Below are positions 9,562 to 18,656 of a DNA stretch of 64,000 nt, one piece after another. The notes beneath the pieces were generated by a model. That model searched no databases, was not told the DNA's origin, and saw only the letters and a program-made list of their open reading frames with translations. The stretch is from Lachnospiraceae bacterium UBA3762 (lineage in GTDB: Bacteria > Bacillota > Clostridia > Lachnospirales > Lachnospiraceae): contig DFGA01000059.1 of the NCBI GenBank assembly GCA_002371615.1, positions 12,434 through 76,433 of the forward strand, given 5' to 3'. Positions within the stretch are counted from its first letter, which is position 1. The number at the start of each line of letters is the position of its first letter. Position numbers and translations under genes: made by a program.

Positions 9562-10020
9562 TCAAAAACTGATATTTTTTAGAAGCGTCCATATCGGTAC
9601 ATCAATCTTCCGCAGAACTCTTGCTGGCACTCCCGCAACGATGCAATTATCATCAACACCTTTACATACTACAGCATTGGCTCCAATTATCGCATTATCT
9701 CCCACGTGTATCTTTCCCACTATCCCTACACCTGCTGATATATACACATCATTTCCTATTATAGGAATGTCTTCTGGATCTAATGCTCTTCCAATTGTAG
9801 TATTTTGACCGATAATAACTCGTTTGCCAATCCTAGCTCTTGAATGCAAAACGCATCCCATACTTCCATAAGCAAATTTCGTTCCTTCTCCAATATCCGT
9901 TGTATATGGAACAACTGAATTTAATAGAACAAAGGTTATTCCCTTAATAATCTTAGGGATTACAGGAATGTGGTGTAAATAACAACATCTTGCTTTCTTA
10001 TAAAAGCTGATAGCATTCAT
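9562..10020 (-). CDS. Hexapeptide-repeat (serine acetyltransferase-like) O-acetyltransferase
   Basis: 152 residues from the ATG at 10018-10020, preceded by GGAGGT 5 bases upstream. An upstream in-frame start at 10050 would read through that ribosome site and is less likely. Residues from about 45 on form left-handed beta-helix repeats (GKRVIIGQNTTIGRA, IIGNDVYISAGVGIVG, AIIGANAVVCKGV), ending in GVPARVLRK as in serine acetyltransferase-like proteins. It probably acetylates a sugar precursor. It lies 51 bases after the bi-domain oxidoreductase. Confidence 0.8.
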   Translation of the reverse strand: MNAISFYKKARCCYLHHIPVIPKIIKGITFVLLNSVVPYTTDIGEGTKFAYGSMGCVLHSRARIGKRVIIGQNTTIGRALDPEDIPIIGNDVYISAGVGIVGKIHVGDNAIIGANAVVCKGVDDNCIVAGVPARVLRKIDVPIWTLLKNISF

Positions 10021-10071
10021 GCTGCCACCTCCAGAATGCCAACTGCACATCTGAAGATTTGTGACAGATAA

Positions 10072-12219
10072 CTATTCTGGCAAACCGTTACTCGTGCAGT
10101 TGCTCTGCCCCCCCAGGCTCTTCAACAGCATCCGATGAGCTCTTATAGCATCCTCTGTTGTCATATTCTGTTTTTCCCCTTTAAGTACGTCAACAATATA
10201 CGTATATTCACCGCCGAAGCCTTTGTCCTGTTTTAGTTTTATCTCATTCTTCTTATTGCTTCCATACTTGCTCATACCTACGTAGTTATTCAACTCATAC
10301 ACCGAACCATTGCTAAACACCCTCAATTGCTCCTTCGGGTATTTCTTTGATCCCATGGCAGTATATATAATGGTGCCTATCGCTCCAGATGCAAACCTAA
10401 GACTAATAATCGCATTGTCCCTCTTCGGGTATGTCGGGTTATCTGCATAGTTGACTTCTAACTTCACTAGTTCAGAACCATCAAGATACATGATAGTATC
10501 TATAAAATGTATAGCCTCACCAATTATCCTTCCCCCACCTTTACTTTCATCTTGTGTCCAATGGTTTTCTGGGATAAACCCAGCATTAGCGATGTAATCG
10601 TAGATAGCCGGAATTGTATCAGTCTTCAATTCTCTCTTAATCTGTTTAATCAGAGGTGCATGTCTGCGATTTAGACCTACAAAGAGCTGCCCCTTAGATT
10701 CCCTATAAACTATTTCTATCTCATCTAACTCCTCTGTTGTCAGGCATAATGGCTTTTCACAATATACACTCTTACCTGCTTTCAGAGCTTCAATCACAAT
10801 TTTTGCATGGCTGTTATGCTGCGTTGATACACCAATCAAATCAATATTAGGATCCTCCAGCAGTTCCTTGTAGTCATTAGTCGTATAATTGAACTTGAAA
10901 ACATCCTGTGCCTGTGCTGTACTTGCACCTCCTGTAGTTGCCAAACCCACAAACTCATATAATCCTGTATCACGCATGGCGGGAAGCATGGTCACTCTTG
11001 CGAAGTTGCCTGCTCCTATAAGTCCAAATCTAATCTTATCCTTATCCACTTTGAGTTTGTCTATAGTGGTATTCTTTATGGTTTTATTCCATTTAGCTTC
11101 ATTTTCCTTATACTGAAGCAAAACACCGATATATCTTTCATGATTCGGATTTGTAGTGATCATCTCATAAGCTTTCGCCGCCTCTTCAAAGGGAACCACA
11201 TGTGTAATAAGATCGGCAATGTCGAGACGACCTGTAGAAAGGAGTCGGATAAATTCCTCCACATTTCGGCCTTCTGTAAATCTTACATACCCTATCGGAT
11301 AGTCAAATCCCCTTTCTTCATAATTAGGGTCATAACGACCAGGACCATAGGAACGCGCAATCTTGAATGATAGTTCCTTTTCATAAAAAGGTCGTCTATC
11401 CAGATTCATCTGGGTGACCCCGATCATACAGATGATTCCACGGTCTCTTGTGATTGCTTCCGACAAATCTATCGGAGCATTCGTATTGGCTGCTGCTGTA
11501 ATGATAACCTTATCTACACCTCTGCCCTTAGTAAGGTTCTTTACAGTATCCACCGCAACGTCATCGTTTGAATTGATAAATGACAATAGTCTCGTCCCCG
11601 GTAATGTCTTATCAACCACATCAAATCCAATAACATCACAGCCATATGCATATAGTATTCTTGCACATATATGTCCAAGAAGTCCCAGACCAATAACTGC
11701 GACTGTTTCGCCTGGCACAACCTCGGCTTGATGAATTCCTTCTAATGCAATTCCACCCAATGCAGCAAAGGCAGCTTGCCTTTTGTCCTCAAGTTCATCA
11801 GGTACCTTAACAACCAGGTTCTTACCAACACGATTTACTTCCGAATGATAAGCCTGTCCCACTTCTGCAACTATATCCCCAACAGCTATTTCTGTGACTC
11901 CTCGTCCAACTTCTACTACTTTACCGACAGCAGTATATCCCATCGGCATAGGATCCTTAAGTCGTCCAAATGCCGCCTCAACAGTCGTAAGTATTCCATC
12001 AGTGCTCATCTTTTCTGTAACTTTTTTCACCTGATCAGGACGCTCTAATGCTTTTTGGATCAGGTTTTTACCACCAAATGAAGCAATACTTCTCTCTGTT
12101 CCTGCAGACACCACGGAATAAAGAGTTTCAACGATAACTGTATTGTCTTTCACCGTCGGCACCGGTGTTTCTATCTCTTTCATGGAACCATCATTTACCG
12201 ATAGGAATAATTGTTTCAC
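10072..12219 (-). CDS. Bi-domain oxidoreductase: zinc-type alcohol dehydrogenase + Gfo/Idh/MocA
   Basis: 715 residues in two enzymatic halves. Residues 1-370 form a medium-chain dehydrogenase with the NAD(P) loop GLGLLGHICARILYAYG near residue 177. Residues 390-715 form a Gfo/Idh/MocA dehydrogenase with IRFGLIGAGNFARVTMLPAM and the EKPLCLTTEELDEIE lysine motif. This fusion is a known family in polysaccharide clusters, often beside heparinase-like and WecC genes as here, but its reaction is not well defined. It may oxidise and reduce a nucleotide sugar, for example in an inversion or 3-keto route. Full length; ATG start. Confidence 0.85.
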   Translation of the reverse strand: MKQLFLSVNDGSMKEIETPVPTVKDNTVIVETLYSVVSAGTERSIASFGGKNLIQKALERPDQVKKVTEKMSTDGILTTVEAAFGRLKDPMPMGYTAVGKVVEVGRGVTEIAVGDIVAEVGQAYHSEVNRVGKNLVVKVPDELEDKRQAAFAALGGIALEGIHQAEVVPGETVAVIGLGLLGHICARILYAYGCDVIGFDVVDKTLPGTRLLSFINSNDDVAVDTVKNLTKGRGVDKVIITAAANTNAPIDLSEAITRDRGIICMIGVTQMNLDRRPFYEKELSFKIARSYGPGRYDPNYEERGFDYPIGYVRFTEGRNVEEFIRLLSTGRLDIADLITHVVPFEEAAKAYEMITTNPNHERYIGVLLQYKENEAKWNKTIKNTTIDKLKVDKDKIRFGLIGAGNFARVTMLPAMRDTGLYEFVGLATTGGASTAQAQDVFKFNYTTNDYKELLEDPNIDLIGVSTQHNSHAKIVIEALKAGKSVYCEKPLCLTTEELDEIEIVYRESKGQLFVGLNRRHAPLIKQIKRELKTDTIPAIYDYIANAGFIPENHWTQDESKGGGRIIGEAIHFIDTIMYLDGSELVKLEVNYADNPTYPKRDNAIISLRFASGAIGTIIYTAMGSKKYPKEQLRVFSNGSVYELNNYVGMSKYGSNKKNEIKLKQDKGFGGEYTYIVDVLKGEKQNMTTEDAIRAHRMLLKSLGGQSNCTSNGLPE

Positions 12220-12266
12220 CTTTACATCTCCTCATAACTATTTTTTTAATGTATCCGAAAAAAATT

Positions 12267-13475
12267 TTACAAATGGTAACACTTACCTGAATAAATATGT
12301 CTCGTATCAAATACTATTTTATCTTTCATTTTGTCAAAGTTCTCTTTAATTTCATCGTGGCCAACCATGATAACAACCATATCAACACTATTCAAGAAGC
12401 CATCTAAATCATGCCATTGATTTGGTACCAAGTCCTTCTCAACAAACGGATCATAGACCTGCACCATTCCTCCGCTTAATGCATCATCCATTCTCTCCAG
12501 CATCTGCAATGTCGGCGATTCTCTAATATCGTCGACATTTTCCTTATATGTCAAACCGTACAAACCCACTCTATGTACATCCTGTAGTCCTTCTTCTTTC
12601 ATAATCTGACTGATTCTATGAATGACATATCTAGGCATGCCATCGTTGATTTTTCTCGCCTGCAATATAATGTTCGCAAGTCCTGGATAATCTCCTACCA
12701 AAAACCAAGGATCTACAGATATACAATGTCCTCCAACACCCGGTCCAGGTGAAAGGATGTTTACTCTTGGATGCTGATTTGCTATGCGGATTATTTCGTA
12801 CACATCCATATTGCCTTCACGGCAGATCTTAGCCAACTCATTAGCGAAAGCTATATTAATATCTCGGAAGGTGTTCTCTACAACCTTGGTCATTTCTGCT
12901 GTGCGTATATCTGTCACAGTAATTTCTCCCTGACAGAATGATGCATATATTTTCTTAATCTTCTCACCAACTTCAGGATCATCTGCGCCGATGGTACGAT
13001 TATTGTGTAGGAGCTCATAAACCATATTCCCGGGAATGATTCGCTCCGGGGCATGAACTATATTTATGTGCTTCTCCTGTGCTTCCACCACAGGTCTTAC
13101 ATACTTATCAATAGTACCGGGGGATATAGTTGACTCGATAACGATTGTCGCATTTTCTGGTGCCGCTTCTAGTGCTGCCTTAACTCCCGATACAACATAG
13201 GATGCATCTACTGTTTTATATTTCTTCTCATAGGGTGTCGGTACTGAAACAATATACGTATCCGTCACCTGATACTCTGTTGAGAATTTTATACCAGACT
13301 TCAATGCATTCTGAAACAACTCATCTAGTCCATCTTCTTTAAATGTCGTCTTTCCCGCATTGAGTGTGGCAACAAGTTCCTTGTTATAATCTGTTCCGAT
13401 GACTTCAACCCCATGCGTACTCATCATAAGAGCAGTCGGAAGCCCGATGTAACCAAGTCCAATTACATTAATCAT
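12267..13475 (-). CDS. wecC: UDP-sugar 6-dehydrogenase, WecC type (UDP-ManNAc dehydrogenase)
   Basis: 402 residues with the UDP-glucose/GDP-mannose dehydrogenase layout: N-terminal NAD loop VIGLGYIGLPTA (residues 3-14), STISPGT, a central dimerisation helix, and the catalytic-Cys region GPGVGGHCISVDPWFL (Cys about residue 252). The C-terminal UDP-binding domain begins GLTYKENVDD. Closest in pattern to WecC, which makes UDP-ManNAc uronate. It therefore supplies a uronic acid to the polymer. It overlaps the heparinase-like gene by 8 bases, so the two are co-translated. Exact sugar is inferred. Confidence 0.85.
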   Translation of the reverse strand: MINVIGLGYIGLPTALMMSTHGVEVIGTDYNKELVATLNAGKTTFKEDGLDELFQNALKSGIKFSTEYQVTDTYIVSVPTPYEKKYKTVDASYVVSGVKAALEAAPENATIVIESTISPGTIDKYVRPVVEAQEKHINIVHAPERIIPGNMVYELLHNNRTIGADDPEVGEKIKKIYASFCQGEITVTDIRTAEMTKVVENTFRDINIAFANELAKICREGNMDVYEIIRIANQHPRVNILSPGPGVGGHCISVDPWFLVGDYPGLANIILQARKINDGMPRYVIHRISQIMKEEGLQDVHRVGLYGLTYKENVDDIRESPTLQMLERMDDALSGGMVQVYDPFVEKDLVPNQWHDLDGFLNSVDMVVIMVGHDEIKENFDKMKDKIVFDTRHIYSGKCYHL

Positions 13476-15342
13476 ATGATTCTTTCTCCTTTATTTTAAT
13501 TATAGTTTCTACTTTCTTATTTGCCTCTGCCTTAATAGCTATGCAAGAGGTTACTTCGCCTTTCAGATAATACAGGCTCCTCATACTTTTCTTTAATTTC
13601 AATTTATTACCGCATCTCATCTCAGCAAGTGTACAACCACCAAGTGATAGTTTTGCCGTATTACCCTTTATTTCCACATCACAGGGTGTGTGGAACAAAA
13701 TATAGGCATCTGTATTTACTTCATCACTTATCAAATACCCGCCATCACTTGTTGCTATCTGTCTATGGTGCGAATAACCATTCGTACTCCATACTGTTCC
13801 ATCAAAGAGTCCGGTTTGAGAGTCCTGGATTTCCCTTTTTGTCCACCCATAGACCATAAATGGTCCATGGCTATTCATCTGCGGCTGATTCAAAACAACA
13901 GATGTATTGTGGCTCTCATTCCTGACCAGCTTTCTACCCTCTTCGCTTGCGTATGAGTAGGTTCCCGCATCACAAAACACATTCACTCCATCAACCCATA
14001 GGTCAAAATGAAGCTGATCCATATGTGCAGGCCTCGATTTATAATCATTTGCAACAATCATCGCCCAAGAATCCGGCTTCCTGATTGTAAATAAGCCCGC
14101 ATTCACAAATTGATTTGATCCTCTTTCAATCTTTTCTATCTTATAATCTGTGAACTTCCTTTTCTTTCCAAACCATATCAGTTCTTCTTGATGTGCCCCT
14201 GCTTCATACAGTTGCTTTCCAGTGCTTAATGCGTAACTTGTGTTAATGACTGATCGAAAATCACGATATCCACAACAAGTTACCGGGAAGACCAGTGCAC
14301 CATCATTACTTCCATAATTCGGCATATCGCCGGATTCATCCTGGCACTGAAACATCAAGTAGGCTGCATTTTTTATCTTTTCAAGACTCTTTTGATTCAA
14401 GCATTTCTTTGTTGTCTCTGCTATACTCATTACTACTTCAAGATCTTGAAGGGCAAGCCTCTGGTAGTTAAAAGAAAACTGTCTATACCCACCGTCATCC
14501 GTAAATTGCTCATCAATTACTTCATCAAGGAGTCTATACGCCTTCTGCAGCAGCTTTTCATCTTCACAGCACCATGCACCAACAATCATTCCCATCAACT
14601 CAGAAATAGTATGGTTATTCCTGATGCATTTGTATGCATAGAAGAAATTGCTTAATACTTTTCTATAACAACGATCAACAAGATCTTTAACATTGCTTTC
14701 ATCGGCATCCGTAGCTAAATCAGTGCGCCTAAACACCGTATAAGCCAACAGCGCATTAACCATCCGCAAACTGCATTCCTGACCACATTTAAAGTTTGCG
14801 CCATAGCTATAATGATTATTATCTAACCAATTCTTCAGTTGATCACTAAAAACCCTATAGTACTTTTCGTCGCTTGTTAGGAGATAAGCACGCGCAAGAG
14901 TGAGAAATTGTGAGAATCGGGATGCCTCCCAAATCACTTTTATATCTCCCCGTTCCTTATCGAAATCAGGAATCTGATACCATTTCTTCGTTTCGTCACA
15001 CCGTTTTCTAGTCAAAGGATTCAACTGCCAATCCATCGGATTACCATAGTCAAGCTCTATTGATGAAAAGCCTGTAATAATCCCATCGCACACTTTATCT
15101 GCTGTTTCAATTAATCTATCTTTGTATTTATCACCTAAGCTACATATAAAAGTACGAAGCGAATTTATATCAAGATCAAAGAGATCCAGTCTCTTTGGAT
15201 AAACAGTTTTCTTCTCATACATTTTTTCAATGGGCGGTACCAACCTCATACTTTTCAGTTTTGCACTATACAGCATTCTGTTAGTCGCCCACTTTATGCC
15301 ATATTCACTTAAGACTGATTTAATAATACCTGTGCTTGACAC
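13468..15342 (-). CDS. Heparinase II/III family protein
   Basis: 624 residues. The N-terminal 360 residues form an alpha-toroid with W-rich helices (PMDWQLNPLTRK, VIWEASRFSQFLTLARAY, the NNHTISE motif near residue 240). The C-terminal part is a beta-sandwich with SRPAHMDQLHFDLWVDG, a typical heparinase II/III pattern with its catalytic-type His and Tyr (SYASEEG). No signal peptide is seen, so it appears cytoplasmic, which is odd for a polysaccharide lyase. It is flanked by WecC and a GT4. It may act on uronic-acid-containing intermediates, or may have a transferase or structural role. Confidence 0.8.
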   Translation of the reverse strand: MSSTGIIKSVLSEYGIKWATNRMLYSAKLKSMRLVPPIEKMYEKKTVYPKRLDLFDLDINSLRTFICSLGDKYKDRLIETADKVCDGIITGFSSIELDYGNPMDWQLNPLTRKRCDETKKWYQIPDFDKERGDIKVIWEASRFSQFLTLARAYLLTSDEKYYRVFSDQLKNWLDNNHYSYGANFKCGQECSLRMVNALLAYTVFRRTDLATDADESNVKDLVDRCYRKVLSNFFYAYKCIRNNHTISELMGMIVGAWCCEDEKLLQKAYRLLDEVIDEQFTDDGGYRQFSFNYQRLALQDLEVVMSIAETTKKCLNQKSLEKIKNAAYLMFQCQDESGDMPNYGSNDGALVFPVTCCGYRDFRSVINTSYALSTGKQLYEAGAHQEELIWFGKKRKFTDYKIEKIERGSNQFVNAGLFTIRKPDSWAMIVANDYKSRPAHMDQLHFDLWVDGVNVFCDAGTYSYASEEGRKLVRNESHNTSVVLNQPQMNSHGPFMVYGWTKREIQDSQTGLFDGTVWSTNGYSHHRQIATSDGGYLISDEVNTDAYILFHTPCDVEIKGNTAKLSLGGCTLAEMRCGNKLKLKKSMRSLYYLKGEVTSCIAIKAEANKKVETIIKIKEKESYD

Positions 15343-16604
15343 TAAATCACACTCTCTATTACATTGACCAGTTTATTAGTCAAAACGCTGAAATCAAAAT
15401 TATTAGCACCTTCCTTTGCATTACGTCCTATCCTGTCTCGTTCGTCTTTGCTCATATCGTGAAATCTTATAATTTGCTTGGCCAGAGCTTCAGGTGTATC
15501 TTCATCAAGCTCAATCCCACAGTTATATCTTTTGATAATCGAATACCCCATATGTACAGTACTGATTATTGGCTTTCCACTTGCCATATACTCAAAGAGT
15601 TTGTTCGAGCTGTTTCCTCTCGTCCAATTATACTGCCCTTGAGAATAGTTCAACAAGTTAATACTAGACCTGCTAAGTATGTATGGAATGTATTTTCTTT
15701 CAACAAATCCTTTAAGTTTTACATTATCAATGTGTTCCGTTTTAATCCTTTCTCGTAATTTGGGTAACTCTATTCCATCACCATATATCAGAAATCTCAC
15801 ATCCTCATACCCATCTTTTTCTGATATTAGTTTAGCAGTATCTAGTAAATTCCCGACATTATTAATAGGTCTAATAGTTCCAGCATAAGTAATAATAAAA
15901 TATGAATCACTTAAATCATTATCATTTAACACATATTCGCGAATGCGCTTCTCATAGTCCTTAATATCCACACCATTATTGATATAATGACACTTACTCA
16001 AGTCAATATCTCCACCCTGATTAGTCGTCCATCTTTTTTCTTTCAGATAATCTGTGTCACCTTCTTTCGTAAATATTAACGCATCAGCTTTTTTATAAAT
16101 CCAATGTTCACCCTTAATCAGAATTTTTCCAAGCAAGCTAGTCTCTTTTGCTTTTCCAAACTGAAAAATGGCTTCTGGCCAAAGATCCCTCACTTCGCAG
16201 ACGCATGGAACTCGCATTTTCTTTGCAATTTGTAATCCTGCAACCATGGTGAGTGGGTGTACTGAAGACGCTACGATCACATCTGGTTTGCCATTTTTCT
16301 TTGCATAAGCTTTAGCCGAAGGGAAGAGGTTCCTATAAAAGAATCCCATATTTTTTACACGATCTAGCCCATTCCCTTGAGATGTAATCGTTTTTACAAA
16401 TACAAAGGGTATCCCGTCTATCTCTTTAATATCATACTTCTCATTTTTTAACTCAAATACATATTCTCCATTTAAATATGTATTCGCGCAGAAAACAGCC
16501 ACATCATGTCCCCGTTCTTTTAACTGGATTGCAAACCAATAATGCCTGCCTGCCCTATCTCTATACATATTGGATGCATAGTGATTCAATAACCAAATTT
16601 TCAA
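15342..16604 (-). CDS. Glycosyltransferase family 4 (WbuB-like)
   Basis: 420 residues, GT-B fold. The N-terminus (MKIWLLNHYASNMYRDRAGRH) and VCEVRDLWPEAIFQFGK match WbuB-type transferases. The C-terminal nucleotide-sugar region has YAGTIRPINNVGNLLD near residue 240 and SNKLFEYMASGKPII near residue 340. WbuB relatives transfer an N-acetyl-hexosamine such as FucNAc. The stop overlaps the start of the heparinase gene by one base. It lies 15 bases after the NeuD-like acetyltransferase. Confidence 0.8.
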   Translation of the reverse strand: MKIWLLNHYASNMYRDRAGRHYWFAIQLKERGHDVAVFCANTYLNGEYVFELKNEKYDIKEIDGIPFVFVKTITSQGNGLDRVKNMGFFYRNLFPSAKAYAKKNGKPDVIVASSVHPLTMVAGLQIAKKMRVPCVCEVRDLWPEAIFQFGKAKETSLLGKILIKGEHWIYKKADALIFTKEGDTDYLKEKRWTTNQGGDIDLSKCHYINNGVDIKDYEKRIREYVLNDNDLSDSYFIITYAGTIRPINNVGNLLDTAKLISEKDGYEDVRFLIYGDGIELPKLRERIKTEHIDNVKLKGFVERKYIPYILSRSSINLLNYSQGQYNWTRGNSSNKLFEYMASGKPIISTVHMGYSIIKRYNCGIELDEDTPEALAKQIIRFHDMSKDERDRIGRNAKEGANNFDFSVLTNKLVNVIESVI

Positions 16605-16619
16605 ATACTATTCCTCTTA

Positions 16620-17270
16620 TTACTCTATCTTTTTAATTGCTCTCGCGGGGTTCCCAACAGCAACACACTTTTCTGGTATATCCTTTACAACAATTGCACC
16701 TGCGCCAACTATACTATACTCTCCAACAGATTTTCCTTGAATAATCTGCATACCAGTTCCAAGTTCAGTGCCATGTCCGATGTGAGCCATACCTGATACA
16801 TTTACGGACGGATAAAGAGTAGTAAAATCTTCTAACACTACATCATGTCCAATCGTACAATCAAGATTTACAATCACGTGGGTTCCTATTGATATATTCG
16901 TTGTAATAATAGTATGGGCGCAAATTATAGTCCCTTCTCCAACTGTTACATAATCAGACATCTCTACGCTTGGGTCAATGAGCGTCGCAAATCTAACATC
17001 GGGATTATAAATCTTAATGTCTGATATTATTCTTTCCCTTACCCTGGCTGCCCCCACAGCACAAATACTGTACACTCCTGGATAATCACTAATATCCTTT
17101 GTAGTGCCCAACACCCTGTATTCGTTTATCTTTTTCTGTTGTATTTCAGGTTTATCGTCCATAAACCCAAGCAAGTTCCACGTAGGAGTTACCTTGTTAA
17201 TTCTTTCTACCAACCACGCAACTTCTCGTCCGAAACCGCTTGCCCCTACAATTATCAGATCTTTCATCAA
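16620..17270 (-). CDS. NeuD/PglD-type sugar acetyltransferase
   Basis: 216 residues. An N-terminal Rossmann-like PglD domain has IIVGASGFGREVAWLVE and LLGFMDDKPEIQ. It is followed by hexapeptide repeats from about residue 95 (GEGTIICAHTIITTNISIG, NLDCTIGHDVVLED) and the GNPARAIKKI end. The catalytic-type His of the GHD segment is present. These enzymes acetylate amino-sugar nucleotides or sialic acids. Two adjacent ATGs are possible; the second sits in a TGATG arrangement that would couple it to a one-base-longer version of the upstream gene (see the C9 tract). Confidence 0.85.
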   Translation of the reverse strand: MMKDLIIVGASGFGREVAWLVERINKVTPTWNLLGFMDDKPEIQQKKINEYRVLGTTKDISDYPGVYSICAVGAARVRERIISDIKIYNPDVRFATLIDPSVEMSDYVTVGEGTIICAHTIITTNISIGTHVIVNLDCTIGHDVVLEDFTTLYPSVNVSGMAHIGHGTELGTGMQIIQGKSVGEYSIVGAGAIVVKDIPEKCVAVGNPARAIKKIE

Positions 17271-17331
17271 GCCGTCCTCCGGTAATGTCGAAAGGGTTTC
17301 TCTTCGGACGACAAATTGTCAAAATGCTTTT

Positions 17332-17967
17332 TTACCCCCCCCCGAGGCCCAAAACGGCGTGTTTTCTAGTGAGTTCTCCTTTTTTCATAGCAGGAACTCC
17401 AATATAAGTTCCAGCATCAATAATATCTTTAACAACCACTGAACCTGACCCTATCATACAGCCTCCACAAATACTATGATAATTATTTACAATTGCTCCT
17501 GCGCCTATCCAAGTTTTTTCTCCAATACTTACACCGCCACAAATATGCGCCCCTACTGATATATGTACATAATCTCCCAATTCACAGTCATGGTCAACTG
17601 ACGAACCTGTATTAATAATACAACCGTTGCCTATTTTCGTATCTGGATTAATTATAACTCCAGCCATTATGACTGTTCCTTTCCCAATTTGAACATTTCT
17701 CCCGATTACAGCATTCGGGTGAATCAAAGTCACCGGATCTAATTCCGCTTGTATTCTTTGTCTTATTTCCGAATTACCGATAGCGACTATCTTGTCGCCA
17801 TCCATGAGCAAAGCATCCGAACTCTTCCCCACCACAGGGAATCCCCCACACTCTTTAATTGACTCATCATCATCAAGGAAATGAATACTATGATAACCAT
17901 TTAGTAGCGCAATATCAGCCACTACCTTACCATGTCCACTTGCACCAATTATGATAAGTCTATTCAA
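17332..17967 (-). CDS. NeuD/PglD-type sugar acetyltransferase, paralogue
   Basis: A second NeuD-like protein, with LIIIGASGHGKVVADIALLNG and IHFLDDDESI at the N-terminus, repeats such as NTGSSVDHDCELGDYVHI, and a GVPAMKKG end. The frame is open back to 18003, but that start would overlap the deacetylase gene. A TTG at 17965-17967 with AGAGGG upstream gives the normal family N-terminus (about 211 residues). The last codons run through a nine-G tract (C9 on the plus strand, 17335-17343) straight into TAA. Tandem with a related enzyme, so two acetylation steps or a duplication with new substrate. Confidence 0.8.
   Translation of the reverse strand: MNRLIIIGASGHGKVVADIALLNGYHSIHFLDDDESIKECGGFPVVGKSSDALLMDGDKIVAIGNSEIRQRIQAELDPVTLIHPNAVIGRNVQIGKGTVIMAGVIINPDTKIGNGCIINTGSSVDHDCELGDYVHISVGAHICGGVSIGEKTWIGAGAIVNNYHSICGGCMIGSGSVVVKDIIDAGTYIGVPAMKKGELTRKHAVLGLGGG
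17335..17343. repeat. Homopolymer C9 (G9 on coding strand)
   Basis: Nine consecutive C residues at the very end of the acetyltransferase gene. One added base would shift the frame past TAA 17332-17334 and extend the protein by about 22 residues, ending at a TGA that overlaps the ATG of the next gene (TGATG). Losing one base adds only about 5 residues. This is the longest C or G run noticed in the window. Confidence 0.9.
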
Positions 17968-17986
17968 AAAGCCTGCCCTCTTTCTC

Positions 17987-18652
17987 TTAATCTCGTATCT
18001 CACGTATCACGCTAAACGCTTCTGCATATTTCATGCCAACTGTCGTTCCTCTGTAGATTGCTAATGCTCTAAGTGCTTCAATGGATCTAGCATTGGGATA
18101 CTCTGCTAATTGTGATTGAAATATATTCATAGCCGCTATCTTTCGATCCATATATTCGCTTATATCATTATAGCAATTTGGAATAAACTCATTAGTCGTA
18201 TTCGGAATATCCCACCCCGTTTCAGAAACTGTCTCATACGCATATATTATCCGAACTCTATGTTCATATTTGGGTCTTAGTGCCACCATCGCTGCATCAA
18301 CCGTTAATTTATGATCCAACTGCATATCTCCTCTGTGAGGAATGTAAACAACTTCCGGATAATATGTCTGAATCATTCTAATAAATCTGTCATTTAATTC
18401 ATATCTTGCGACCTCCTCCAGTTTAACTGCAGGAAAGTCCATAAAAATCGTTTCTCTAACTCCTAGAAGTGCATCTGCTTCACGACATTCATTTCTACCC
18501 CTCTCGACTATATCTTCAGAGAATATTGGAGGTTCTCCTTTTGTGACGACCACCACAAACACATCGTCGCCACTACTTGCATGTTTTGCTATTGATCCTC
18601 CACATCCTAAAATCTCATCATCCGGATGGGGTGCTATTACCATAATCCTCAA
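17987..18652 (-). CDS. PIG-L/LmbE family deacetylase
   Basis: 221 residues with the metal-binding motif APHPDDEILGCGGS at residues 7-20 and the PHRGDMQLDHK histidine segment near residue 105, both diagnostic of PIG-L N-deacetylases. These zinc enzymes remove acetyl groups from GlcNAc-type sugars. The start is TTG 18650-18652 with GAGGT 7 bases upstream; an ATG three codons later has its GAGG too close. It lies 4 bases after the formyltransferase, so the two are probably made together. Confidence 0.85.
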   Translation of the reverse strand: MRIMVIAPHPDDEILGCGGSIAKHASSGDDVFVVVVTKGEPPIFSEDIVERGRNECREADALLGVRETIFMDFPAVKLEEVARYELNDRFIRMIQTYYPEVVYIPHRGDMQLDHKLTVDAAMVALRPKYEHRVRIIYAYETVSETGWDIPNTTNEFIPNCYNDISEYMDRKIAAMNIFQSQLAEYPNARSIEALRALAIYRGTTVGMKYAEAFSVIREIRD

Positions 18653-18656
18653 TTTT

